Source: Oehlia diaphana (lineage: Eukaryota; Glomeromycota; Glomeromycetes; Glomerales; Glomeraceae). From it: 19,462 bases of DNA. Below the pieces are notes generated by a model. That model worked only from the letters and a program-made list of their open reading frames with translations, was not told the DNA's origin and made no database searches. Each line of letters begins with the position of its first letter. The first letter of the stretch is position 1. The translations under genes and the position numbers were made by a program. Location of the stretch: positions 17,852-37,313 of the forward strand of contig QZLH01000778.1 in the NCBI GenBank assembly GCA_003833135.1, read 5' to 3'. This document shows, piece by piece, positions 1 to 8,830 of this stretch.

Positions 1-100
1 GAAAAATATTTCGCTATGTTTTATTTTAATAATAATATAAAAAATATTGCGAAATTTTTTTTTGCAAATGTGATATATCACGTGACCGACAATATGTAAC

Positions 101-310
101 ACCCTGGATGCATCCAGGGTAACTACCCGAGATCAATCCAGGGTAAATCCTGGATGCATCCAGGGTGCTCACCCGGGATGTATCCAGGGTCATCCTGGAT
201 TTTTGAACAGTACGGCGTTTGGTAATCCAGGGTAAATCCTGGATACATCCCGGGTAGCTTCCCTGGATGCATCCAGGGTGGCCACCCGGGATTTTTGAAC
301 AGTATGGCGC
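101..310. repeat. GC-rich palindromic repeat cluster
   Basis: The cluster opens with a perfect 20-bp palindrome, ACCCTGGATGCATCCAGGGT, at 101-120. Variants of the same word (CCTGGATGCATCC, CCCGGGATGTATCC, CCTGGATACATCCCGGG) then recur to 310. A longer imperfect direct repeat is also present: about 136-217 and about 225-309. Both copies start ATCCAGGGTAAATCCTGGAT and finish with TTTTTGAACAGTAYGGCG. The surroundings are AT-rich, so the block stands out in composition. A minus-strand open frame covering 26-388 is made of the repeat itself (PGCIQ units) and is not a gene. No target duplication or terminal inverted repeat was found, so the element class is open. Confidence 0.85.
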
Positions 311-1149
311 ATTATACTTTTTAATAAGTATTCTGAGGACATTTTTTTCGAGGTGCAAAAAATTATTTTTCACATCATTATTCATCACACGGTTAATTTC
401 TTAATTCCGTAATGCCGGCCAAAAAGTCACGTGGGGTAGAAAAGTGACGGTGCTACTGAGGTAAATGACATGCAGGTTGGTGCAACGTTTTTTAAATGAT
501 ATTTAATGATTGATAATAAACCGATCCGTTCATCGATATGCGTTAATAGCATTTCATACCCAGAGATTTCATTTTATATATATTGCTATGTTTGAAATTC
601 GCATCTACTTTTGTGATCTACACATTATTACAAACCTAGTTCAGTTTTTAAAATAAAGACGAAGGACATTAGTATTCAATTACGTATTTGATTGCATAAA
701 AAAACAAAGGACATGTGTTAAAAATTTTGTTGCCACATGGAACTTGCTTATTGAAAATCTGTTGAATAACTACTCGTCCGGAGTGTATTGAGGATGGACA
801 ATAGTATAACTGTTATTGATGGAAACTATCGTTACAATTTGTGTACGAAGCAAACCCTATGGTAGTGGTTACTATTAATATATGAAAACTTGACATTTTC
901 TGATTCTATCACGTGTACGAGTTTTTACTAAATTTTATGAATTAATATTTGAGAACAGAGTGTGACATAATACATGGAAATTATCTATTTTATTTAGAAA
1001 AAATGTTCGTAAAAAAAAAAAAATAATAACATGATGAAAATAAAAAGTAATATACAATTAATCAAAGGAACTATACTATCAAATCGAACATTTAAATCAC
1101 AATTTGACAAGTCAGAATATTCACTTTCTATTTATCCTTTCTTCGTGAT
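311..1149. other. AT-rich intergenic stretch, no gene seen
   Basis: No convincing coding frame, RNA gene or repeat was found on either strand. There is an A run near 1011-1023. The segment lies downstream of the minus-strand kinase relic and may include its former 3' region. Confidence 0.5.
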
Positions 1150-1970
1150 AAAAAATGGTAGATACATTGTCAGAATCAATGATACTGAGTTCTGAAATTA
1201 CTTGGCGAATATCTGGGCGTTTATCTGGTTCATGTATTCTATTAATGGGTCACAATTAGTTTAAAATACAAAATCCTCAAAGGAATCATGCTCCGAAAGA
1301 ATTTCACACTTACGTTGATAAAGTTTAATAAATTTAATATTCGTATTTGGAATCGGTTCTTCTCTTAAACCACTAAGAATATCCAACATAAGAGAAGTTT
1401 GATCATTTCTCGTTTCATAATTGAAAGGTGATGAGCGACTTGTTAATTCCCAGAATATTACTCCTAACTATATATATATCAGATTTCTTGTTCATCTTAC
1501 AGTATATGAATTTCTCGATTAAGCATGTTGGAGTCCACATAGGATGTTACATCATATACTCCAGTATCATTACAGCCTTTTCCTTTTTCAAATGAACGAC
1601 CAAAATATGACAATTTATTGTATCTTTGTGTATTAAGATATTATTGGGATGCTAAAAAAAAAATATGTTAATTACGTAATATAGTAAGATAAAACAAAAC
1701 ATTTTACTTACAAGATCCCCATGTACGATTTCCTTAACATAAAATCGCACTTGCAATTTCTTTTGCGGACCTTAATTGGTTCTCCCAATTAAAAGTCAAT
1801 GTATCATCCCTTAGATATTTTCCTAATGTTCTACAGTCCACATATTCAAGAACAAGCGAATACTTTTCTTCATCTAAAGAAACTAACATGTCAATAAATA
1901 CTTATAAAATATTGTAAAATTGTCATATTACCTTCTAATTTCGTAACTTCATAGTAGTTAAATAAACCTA
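1150..1970 (-). pseudogene. decayed TKL-type protein kinase
   Basis: Read on the minus strand, the shards follow kinase order. GLFNYYEVTKLE (about 1932-1969) is the end of the N-lobe. DEEKYSLVLEYVD and TLTFNWENQL follow (about 1770-1880), then KEIVHGDL up to a GTAAGT donor at 1711. A 60-nt intron (1652-1711) ends in a T-rich TTTAG. Next come HPNNILIHKDTI, LSYFGRSFEKGKGCNDTGVY (about 1560-1650), LGVIFWELTSRSSPF (about 1400-1470) and EPDKRPDIRQVISEL (about 1180-1235). In Rhizophagus-type kinases these correspond to the hinge, HGDLHSNNIL catalytic loop, DFG, subdomain IX and the RP motif. It is dead: frames change at least three times, an in-frame stop precedes KEIVHGDL, another follows the activation segment, and the metal-binding Asp of DFG is Tyr. 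The true N-terminus (glycine loop, Lys) is not visible. It is a different subfamily from the intact kinase at 15381-17060. Confidence 0.85.
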
Positions 1971-3067
1971 AAAGAAAATATTCTTAATCTAATTTTGTAT
2001 AGAAACTATTATCGATAAATATCATGTAACTGAATTCCTCCAATTTGTGACATTACAGCTTGGGAGTATTATTCTGGGAGATTATAAGTCGAAATTCACC
2101 TTTTAACTGCAAATATACATATTAAGTTATTTAATTCTTTTCCTAACTTGTGTTATAATTATTGTCAAAGTAAGTATAATCTTTATTGTTTCAATTATGG
2201 CGCAGCTACACGTGTCAGAAACTATTATGTAATCTATGTATTCGTAAAACAATAAACCATTTATCAGCATTGTTTAGCGATAAACATTTTTTTACGATTT
2301 TTGAAAAAAATAAATCAACTTCATTTCTTTTACTGATATATTCAAAGCTTTTTTCTTTATTTTCTTTACTAAATATAAAAAAACTTATTCCATGATCTTT
2401 TGTATTACTATATCAACAAACAACAGTATCAATATATAAAACTTTCAAATAAACATTAATTGCCGATTCGCCACTTAACAATACAAATAATCGGCAAAAC
2501 TGGAATGCTATTTTTCTAAATAGTAAAAGTTCGTAAGTTTCTAACCAAATCACTCAAAATTTTTACTGAAAAAACTTTTGAGATTGAGGCTTTTTATCTA
2601 AAAAAAATTAATATGATTTTATAAAGAAAAAACTTCACAAGTAATTTCTAAACATTGCCAACCAATTAGCCAAATTTTTAGCAAAATCCTGTCAAGATTT
2701 TTGTTTAATAAAAAATGTTACAAAATTAACTGATATACACTCTCAAACATATGTTATTAGACTTTCAAAAAAAAACTAATTTAAAAATATGAAATATTTC
2801 GCAAAGCTCTATTTTAGTAGTATCCTCAGGAATTTTATAAAATAGAGAATTATAGTTACCTAACCTGCAACTTGGTATGTGAGTAATATAGCCACATTGG
2901 ATAGAGATAGAGGGACGTATCTTCACGGTATTGCATAACATCATAAATTACTCCTTTCAATCTTAAAATCAACCTTTTAAACTTTTTATTTATTTATTAG
3001 AATAAAAAGAAATATTTACTTATCGACTTGGTTTATGATTTAATATTTACTCAAGTCGCATTTAAGT
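1971..3067. other. AT-rich intergenic stretch
   Basis: The N-terminal part of the kinase relic should lie here but cannot be recognised. The only open frame (2186-2395, plus) is rich in F, L, S and K as expected of random AT-rich DNA, and is not called. The hairpin at 2456-2496 is listed separately. Nothing else is supported. Confidence 0.5.
2456..2496. repeat. solo hairpin related to the ends of the 17580-18149 element
   Basis: The first 17 bases, TTAATTGCCGATTCGCC, match the left end at 17580 with one mismatch. TGCCGATT (2461-2468) pairs perfectly with AATCGGCA (2489-2496) around a 20-nt loop. No partner end was found nearby, so this is either a solo terminus or a rearranged copy. The hairpin is followed by AAAACTGG. 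Confidence 0.55.
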
Positions 3068-3281
3068 TAGAGTTTCGATCTGTAGCGGTTTTATCCGCTT
3101 TTTATCCGGATACCGGCTCGGTTAATTTAGGCTGGAATCACCAAAATTAATAAAAATTTATGGAATAATATTATTTTAATTCTGGCCGAAATTATAGTCC
3201 ACTCAAAGCCGAAATTTGTAACCTTTTTTAATCATAATCTCACGTTAAAATATTTGAGTTTTTATCCGGATCGAAACACTA
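3068..3281. mobile_element. non-autonomous hAT-like MITE, 214 bp
   Basis: The left end TAGAGTTTCGATC and the inverted right end (TAGTGTTTCGATC when reverse-complemented) match at 12 of 13 positions, and both fit the hAT terminal pattern YARNG. The element is flanked by a perfect 8-bp target duplication, ATTTAAGT (3060-3067 and 3282-3289), the size typical of hAT transposases. The interior has TTTATCCGGAT words near both ends and no coding frame, so mobilisation would have needed a transposase from elsewhere. Its sequence differs from the hAT elements at 6476 and 11785, so it belongs to another subfamily. Confidence 0.88.
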
Positions 3282-4149
3282 ATTTAAGTTTTCATAAGAA
3301 ATTCCTTTTATGAGTGAAATAATTAAGGCACTGAGTGCACTCCATACCTGTCCGGCGTCCACCGTTTTCAAAATGATTGAAATTGATGTCGATCGTGACA
3401 AAACACAAAAAAAATTGTGTAATTAATACAAGATCATAGAATAAACTGATAGAATCATAGAAACCTTCGTTCTCAAAAAGATTGACACAATATCACGTGA
3501 TTGCTAATTATTTGGTTAGATTTTTACCTTCACTCTGAGAAATAAAAATAAAAAAATAAAAATACCTGTGTCATCACCATCTTATGTGATCGGAATCAAT
3601 AACAAAATGGCAATAATTACAATAATTAAAATGATCCCTATTTCCATTATAAAAACATTAATGTAGAGCCATTTCAGTGGTTATTTTATTTTATTTTATT
3701 TTATTTTTTTTTTTGATTCGTTTGAAAAATATGACGTTCAATAATATATTGAAAAATTCGTAATACAAAAATAGTTTTGAAATTAAAAATCTTTTATATA
3801 TTTTCTTGGTACCATATACTATATATATATATATCTCAAAAATAAACTCATTTAAGTGTTAAATAAATAATTAAAATTATAAATTTTAAACGTTATAATA
3901 AACAAACCAATAATAATAAAAAATATTTAATAACACATAAAATTTTCATCAATTTAAAGTTTCTTAATTGCATGGTTTTTCACTTGCACCTTCATCTATA
4001 TGAGACGCATTTATTTCGTTAAAATCATTTCACCAATAATCTTTCACCTTCATTTGATTTTACCAACGATCATTTCATTTCCACTCGATATATTTTTCAA
4101 TTCTTTTCATATACTATTGACAAAACAATGCATCTCTAAGTCCATGGAA
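3282..4149. other. intergenic stretch with microsatellites and one short open frame
   Basis: It contains a TTTTA array (about 3681-3705, running into a T tract) and an AT dinucleotide run (about 3819-3834). A 38-codon plus-strand frame (3310-3426, starting MSEIIKALSALHTCPAS) is less AT-biased than its surroundings, but shows no recognisable family and no splice context, so it is only mentioned. On the minus strand a CAG followed by GTATGG lies near 3348 and could be a relic splice donor. Confidence 0.4.
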
Positions 4150-4518
4150 TCACACCTTACAGATTACATGAAAGATAATAGCTGGTGTATCTATACACTC
4201 CGTGGAGAGAGATTTCTTGGAATTGCTTCTGTAAATGATCTGAATCTCTCTGATCACTTGTAATTTCATTGCTGGAGTATTATTCACCATGATATACAGT
4301 TTTTTGACATTATAGTGTGGAGATTCAATATCAAAGAAAATATCTCGCACATTCAGATCTTTTAGAATAGATTGTAGGGCATTCTTGATGGACATTACAG
4401 ATTCCATAATTACCTTTTCACAAAAATCTTTCCAAGATACATAATTAATTTTCAATTTCGAATATTGGTTTTCATCCGGTTCCAGTTTTGTATAATCTGT
4501 CACTTTTTTCGAATAAAC
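4150..4518 (-). CDS. unrecognised open frame, probably an exon or gene relic
   Basis: The frame is open on the minus strand from 4518 to the stop at 4150-4152. It begins VTDYTKLEPDENQYSKLK and includes INYVSWKDFCEKVIMESVMS. The composition looks protein-like (W, C, D, E and P spread through it). There is no good start: the codon at 4501-4503 is GTG and the first ATG is 32 codons further in. A splice acceptor reading GTGACAG ends at 4497, so this may be an internal exon. Directly upstream, another frame reads VYVDHACISFAEFIRKK before a stop, which suggests a frameshift. It lies about 230 bp downstream of the CRN-like relic on the same strand and may once have belonged to it. I do not recognise the family. 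The plus-strand frame overlapping it is treated as a shadow. Confidence 0.3.
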   Translation of the reverse strand, partial: VYSKKVTDYTKLEPDENQYSKLKINYVSWKDFCEKVIMESVMSIKNALQSILKDLNVRDIFFDIESPHYNVKKLYIMVNNTPAMKLQVIREIQIIYRSNSKKSLSTECIDTPAIIFHVICKV

Positions 4519-4746
4519 TCAGCAAAGGATATACACGCATGATCAACATAAACCTACTGTAATTTATTGTTGATGGTTTTAGCATCGCATCATAGTTTAT
4601 TGCCTTTATGCTTTATCTCCTATTTATTTCCTGTCATCAAACACCCTGTTTCGTACGCAACTATAAGTGTTCTAAAAGGATAATGATAAATTAAAAAAAT
4701 ATAAAAAAATATTATGAATATCTAAGAGAATGTTGAATACAAAACC

Positions 4747-5115
4747 TTAATAATTTTTATCTCCCGATTCAATTTCTCTTAATTTATGTGCAATTTCTCC
4801 CTCAACTTTATAAAATAAAACATATATATTAAGAATAAGTAATTAAATAGCCATATGAAAATATCATCCAATTCTTACCAGATGTATATAGGAGAATATG
4901 AATACGATCCTTTGATAATTCCATATTTTGATAACATTTGTATTATCAAAAGAAGTGAAAATATCAGCTTTTTGAAGTAAAAGGTTGTTCTCATCTAAAT
5001 GAAGCTTGATAATTTTTTTCATTTCTTTTACTGTCTTATTTTTGTCAATATCGATACCAAAAGTTCTATCAATGTTATCACTTTGAAAACGGTATTCAGT
5101 GTAATCACAAGAGAC
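4747..5115 (-). pseudogene. broken gene with a Crinkler (CRN)-like header domain
   Basis: Minus-strand exon 1 (5115 down to 4879) starts VSCDYTEYRFQ and continues FGIDIDKNKTVKEMKKIIKL. This resembles the ubiquitin-like header of CRN effectors, where a short beta strand ending in Cys is followed by a FxVxIDxxxTVxxLKKxI pattern. After a frame change near 4925 it reads MELSKDRIHILLYTS, like the conserved header end with its IHI(I/L)V strand. A GTAAGA donor follows at 4878. A 73-nt intron (4806-4878) joins in consistent phase to exon 2 (4747-4805), which reads VEGEIAHKLREIESGDKNY and then a stop. No ATG is found at the 5' end and exon 1 is frameshifted, so the gene is probably dead. CRN proteins are known in oomycetes and in Rhizophagus as nucleus-targeted or host-translocated proteins; that role is family knowledge. 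The C-terminal effector domain is absent. The match is by pattern only. Confidence 0.42.
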
Positions 5116-5835
5116 TTATATGATGAGTGGGTTAAGTACTATGCACGAATGTACAGGTTATTTCTCTGATGATATATATTTGACTCGAGTTAATCATGAT
5201 CAGCTGTAATGTATTATAAGCAATGAGATAAAATTAATAAAAAAAATCAGCTAATTTAAAATTTTATTTTTATGTATTTAGTATAAAACAATAAAATAAT
5301 TAAATGAAATAAATATTTTTTCAGTAATATGCCTATTTGGCAAAACATCCTTTTGGTGAAATATCCCTTTGGTGATATCCTTTTGGTAAGCAGTGAAAAT
5401 TATAAAATACAGTAAATAAAGTAAATAAATTTTTTCTTAAAAACAAAAAAAAATTATTTTAGTATAATACTTACTTTAATTCATAGAATTACAAGAATTT
5501 GAATAATTAAATTATTTACTTCACTTATACCATTTAATTCTTTTTAAGAATTTAATAATAAAATATTAATTATTTTTATTATAATACATCAAATTTATTG
5601 AGTAAGTCATCAATTAAATTTACAATTTTATATTTTATACAAACTCTTGATTTTCTTTAAAATGTTTTATTGAATGAATAAGTTTAATTATTTTGTAATA
5701 AAATTTTGTATTCCTAAAATATTTCTGAATTCTAAATTAATCTTTCATTTTCTTTTATATGATGTGCAAGTACTATTTAAGCAATTATATAAATTCTTTA
5801 ACATCATCCATCCATTATAATTAAGCTGTTACAGC
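5116..5835. other. AT-rich intergenic stretch
   Basis: Apart from the short tandem repeat at 5337-5390, this stretch is very AT-rich (5400-5760 is nearly free of G and C). No coding frame was recognised on either strand. Confidence 0.5.
5337..5390. repeat. short tandem repeat based on ATCCTTTTGGTGA
   Basis: Three imperfect units follow one another: CAAAACATCCTTTTGGT, GAAATATCCCTTTGGT and GATATCCTTTTGGT, a period of about 14-17 bases. It lies in otherwise AT-rich DNA. It could be a fragment of a repeat family, but no boundaries are visible. Confidence 0.6.
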
Positions 5836-6276
5836 AGTTTGGTAGATAATAATAATTCTCCAGAAATTTCTGGCAATTAGGATTACATGGGAAAGTTATA
5901 AGAAGATCTTAATTTTCAAAGTGATTTATCTTGAAGTAACATTTTAGCAAGATTGTGCGAATTTTGCAGCCTTAATGTATATCCACTTTCTTAGAATCAG
6001 GCACAGTTCCAAGTCATTTTCATGGCAATATCCTAATGTATTGTTCACTTTTAAATATTTTCCATCTGTTGATTACTCAAGAGATTATTTTTTGATTTAA
6101 GTAATACATTTGATAGTACCCAATATATTTGCTAAAAAAATTATACACATGATTCATTCCTTCAAATATCTATTAAATTGATTTTTGATTCTTTGAAAAA
6201 CCTCTCTTTTTAAGATTTGATTCACAGCCTCATTGGAAATTTCACATTTATGGATTTTTGACCCAAGTCCAGTGTA
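5836..6276 (-). pseudogene. decayed minus-strand coding relic, possibly Helitron Rep-like
   Basis: Two shards are readable on the minus strand. At about 6154-6276 an open stretch of about 40 codons reads IHKCEISNEAVNQILK, then REVFQRIKNQFNRYLKE, then a stop. At about 5836-5909 the frame reads DLLITFPCNPNCQKFLEN and then YYYLPN. The second resembles the Helitron helicase-like (Rep) N-terminal motif, whose usual form is PDLFITFTCNPNWPEI followed by a segment starting LP. Stops and frame changes separate the pieces, and nothing of a helicase domain is recognisable below 5836, so the element would be a truncated fossil. The identification rests on one short motif. Confidence 0.35.
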
Positions 6277-6290
6277 TAAAAATCTTTAAT

Positions 6291-6425
6291 AAAATACCAG
6301 AACAATCCAGAATAAATTGAAAATTCTGAATGAATATATTTTAGTACTTATAAAATTTCCTAGAAATCTAATATGTCATATTTCATAAAATACTAGAACA
6401 ATCCAGAATAAATTGAAAATTCTGA
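6291..6425. repeat. two direct copies of a dispersed ATCCAGAATAAATTG repeat
   Basis: AAAATACCAG followed by AACAATCCAGAATAAATTG occurs at 6291-6330 and again, with one change, at 6387-6425. A third, more diverged copy lies at 8381-8420. The segment between the first two (about 6348-6392, including AGAAATCTAATATGTCAT) recurs in inverted orientation at about 6945-6991, on the other side of the hAT element. These are probably pieces of an older repeat into which the hAT element inserted. Confidence 0.6.
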
Positions 6426-6475
6426 TTCTGATACTTAAAAAATTAGACCTAGAAAAATTCATTAATAATCTGGAC

Positions 6476-6799
6476 TAGGGATGGCAACGGTCACGGTCAT
6501 TAACCGGTTATGACCGGTCATGACCGTGACCGATATCGGTTGGTCAAAGACCTCTGACTGACCATTTGTCCGACCGTTTAACCAATCCTGAAAATGTTTG
6601 CAAAACGTCTTTTAATATAAAATTTAATAAAAAAATGTTTTGCAAACGTTTTTTAATTATTTTAATAGAAAACGTTGTGAAAACGTTTTTTATTAAGTAT
6701 TTCATAAAAAAAAAGTTTCGCAAACGTTTTGTCGGTCAAAGGTTCTTGACCGGTTATAACCGACCGATAACTGACCATGACCGACCGTTGCCATCCCTA
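6476..6799. mobile_element. hAT-like MITE copy 1, 324 bp
   Basis: It starts TAGGGATGGCAACGG and ends CCGTTGCCATCCCTA, a perfect 15-bp terminal inverted repeat that fits the hAT YARNG rule. The flanking 8-mers are ATCTGGAC (6468-6475) and ATCTGGAA (6800-6807), an 8-bp target duplication with one mismatch. Just inside the left end, CGGTCACGGTCAT (6488-6500) pairs with ATGACCGTGACCG (6520-6532), a 13-bp hairpin. The interior repeats AAACGTTT and GCAAACGTTTT words. It encodes nothing; the 82-codon frame at 6566-6814 is a by-product. The first 83 bases are identical to copy 2 at 11785, but this copy has lost several CpG sites. Confidence 0.93.
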
Positions 6800-7837
6800 A
6801 TCTGGAACATATGATTATCTATGATCATATAGAGAAATATGGAGGACAATTTGCAAAAGTTGTTAGAGTAAATAAAACAAAATATTATGAAGGCAGCATC
6901 TGCTAGATTTTCATAAAACCAGAAAGATTTTTAGATTCCAGATATTTTTTATGAATATGATGACATATTAGATTTCTGGGAAATTTTATAACACCTTCCA
7001 ACTATAGCAGTTTCTTATTTCTTTTGGAGATAATATTTCACCCCAATATTTGCATCCTACCAATTATTAGATAATGAATATAAAGTTAACATATCTTAAA
7101 AAAATTTAAATAGGTAAACCTTTCTAATATTTCAGAATTGTAATTTATTCATACATGTATAATAGGCATTTTGATGAAGTTAAAATGGTTTGGATAGAAA
7201 AAAATTCTTGATTATCTTAAATATATTTGGCAACCTTTAGCAAACTTGCCTAAGCCCACCTGGCAACCTTCAGCGAGTTTTTTCTAAAAAAAATTAAACA
7301 TTGCCGCCTGGCAAACTTCAACATGAAAAAAAAATTAAAAAGTTTGCCTAAGCCCATATTCATCATATAATTAATATAACTATCAATATTGCTCTTAAAA
7401 GTTGGCCAATTGAGTGTCATGATTTTATACTACTATTTTTCTATGAGTTTGTCATATATATATATAATTTTTTTTTTTACTCCCAGGTCAATTTTAAATT
7501 TCAATGTTATGTGAACTGAAAAATCAAATTTGCATAACCCAATGCTTTTCATTAATTAAGTTCATTATATGTAAACTTAAATTCCTATTTGGATTCCTTG
7601 TAAAATATTGAAAATAATTGACCTCTATATTATCAGTGTGAAGTTGTAGAAAAAAATTCAAGCCATTCAGGTGCATGAAAAACTTGTTAAGATTAAATAT
7701 CTTTAAAAACTATTTTTAATAAATTTTAATAACTAATAATCTTGCATTTTGATGGATTTAATTATCTAGAAGTGTGGGTTAGCAGAATGATATTTCATTT
7801 TTAGTAACTTCATTCCAGCTTAATTTTGCATTTCCTA
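6800..7837. other. CpG-poor stretch without a recognised gene
   Basis: A 33-codon plus-strand frame directly right of the hAT element contains HIEKYGGQFAKVVRVNK and is open across the pre-insertion junction, but its strand is opposite to the other shards, so it is not called. The inverted repeat copy (about 6945-6991) and the repeats at 7225-7345 are listed elsewhere. An AT dinucleotide run lies near 7456-7469. Nothing else is supported. Confidence 0.45.
7225..7345. repeat. imperfect repeats of TGGCAACCTT and TTGCCTAAGCCCA
   Basis: The word TTGCCTAAGCCCA occurs at about 7246-7260 and again near 7341-7354. TGGCAACCTTTAGC, TGGCAACCTTCAGC and TGGCAAACTTCAAC lie between or beside them, each followed by an A-rich spacer. 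The block looks like a rearranged repeat fragment inside the CpG-poor region. No ends or target duplication were found. Confidence 0.5.
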
Positions 7838-8285
7838 AATATGAGGAGCCTTCTTATTCATAAATATATCGTAATTTCTGGCCTTTTCCTGCCTTTCCAT
7901 CTTTTCTGATTTATGAGCACTGCTCTTAGTCAAGTTTTGTATGTGTTTTGGTATCAAATTCTGGGTAGTTAAAATAGATGCTTGTATCAATCTCTCTTTT
8001 AAATAGTCATCAAAGGCATGTTGCTGTTATAATTTTGAAATGACAAAAATTCTTCTATGAATTTAAGCAAGTAATTTTTCCATGCTGAATAACTTTTTCC
8101 CTAGTAGAAACTTAAATTGTGAATTTCTAAAAAGGATAATTTGTCAATATGAACTTTAGCTTTTCAAGCAAGTATTCTAATATTATAAATATAAGCTTTA
8201 AACAATATAATTAGTCATTTAATATAATAGTATTAATTCATATACTACTTCCCACCTTTCATGTATATCTTTGTTAGCCAATACA
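7838..8285 (-). pseudogene. decayed minus-strand coding relic, family unknown
   Basis: Successive minus-strand shards in changing frames look like former protein. VLANKDIHERWEVVYELI is at about 8232-8285. AKVHIDKLSFLEIHNLSFY, a stop, then GKSYSAWKNYLLKFIEEF cover about 8040-8170. QQHAFDDYLKERLIQASI, then LTTQNLIPKHIQNL, then KMERQEKARNYDIFMNKK cover about 7845-8025. Charged and aromatic residues are distributed as in real proteins, and the shards follow each other on one strand. Stops and frame changes show it is dead. The lack of CpG and the neighbouring relics on the same strand suggest an old transposon. No catalytic motif was recognised. Confidence 0.5.
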
Positions 8286-8830
8286 GATAGAATTAATAGT
8301 TATTTCAATTGCGATACCATATTTAGGAGAAGACTTTCAAATATATACTAGCCAAACAGCAATGTAAAAAATCTTCTAAGAAAATACTGGAAAAAATCCA
8401 GAATAAGTTGAAATTTCCGAATTTTCTTAAAAAAAAGTATATTCACTAAATATATTCCAGTAGTTATAAAATTGGCAAATTTAGAATAGATTTTATATGC
8501 TGTAGCCAAACATCCATTCTAATTAGTTATATATGTTGCAATAATGAGAAAACTTTTATGATCAATCATCTTTAAAGTATTCAAGATTAATGTTCAATTT
8601 AAATTTGTTCCTGTTTTGTTGTTGATATATAGAATTTAATATTTTCATATATTTGATCAATTTTTGTCCTTTAGATATTACTTGATAATTTAATTAATAA
8701 TAATAATAAATATCAAAGAATTTTTTATAATATTAGAAAATTACTCATTTTCAAAGACTGAAGGTATATTAGAAAATCCATATAAATTTATTATTTTAAC
8801 TTTCTATTCTTTAATGTTTAATAATTATCA

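Noticed and set aside
26..388. 120-codon minus-strand open frame
   Set aside because: Its sequence is built from PGCIQ units translated from the palindromic repeat cluster; no independent coding evidence.
2186..2395. 69-codon plus-strand open frame
   Set aside because: F, L, S and K-rich composition expected of AT-rich DNA; no splice context or recognised motif.
4000..4263. 87-codon plus-strand open frame
   Set aside because: Overlaps the minus-strand frame that looks more protein-like; its first half is hydrophobic AT-type sequence.
6566..6814. 82-codon plus-strand open frame
   Set aside because: Lies almost wholly inside the hAT MITE and reads through its repeated AAACGTTT words.
6430..6910. 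Plus-strand frame open across the pre-insertion MITE site (contains HIEKYGGQFAKVVRVNK)
   Set aside because: Protein-like, but on the opposite strand to all other shards of the relic region and with no match or splice sites; could be antisense chance.
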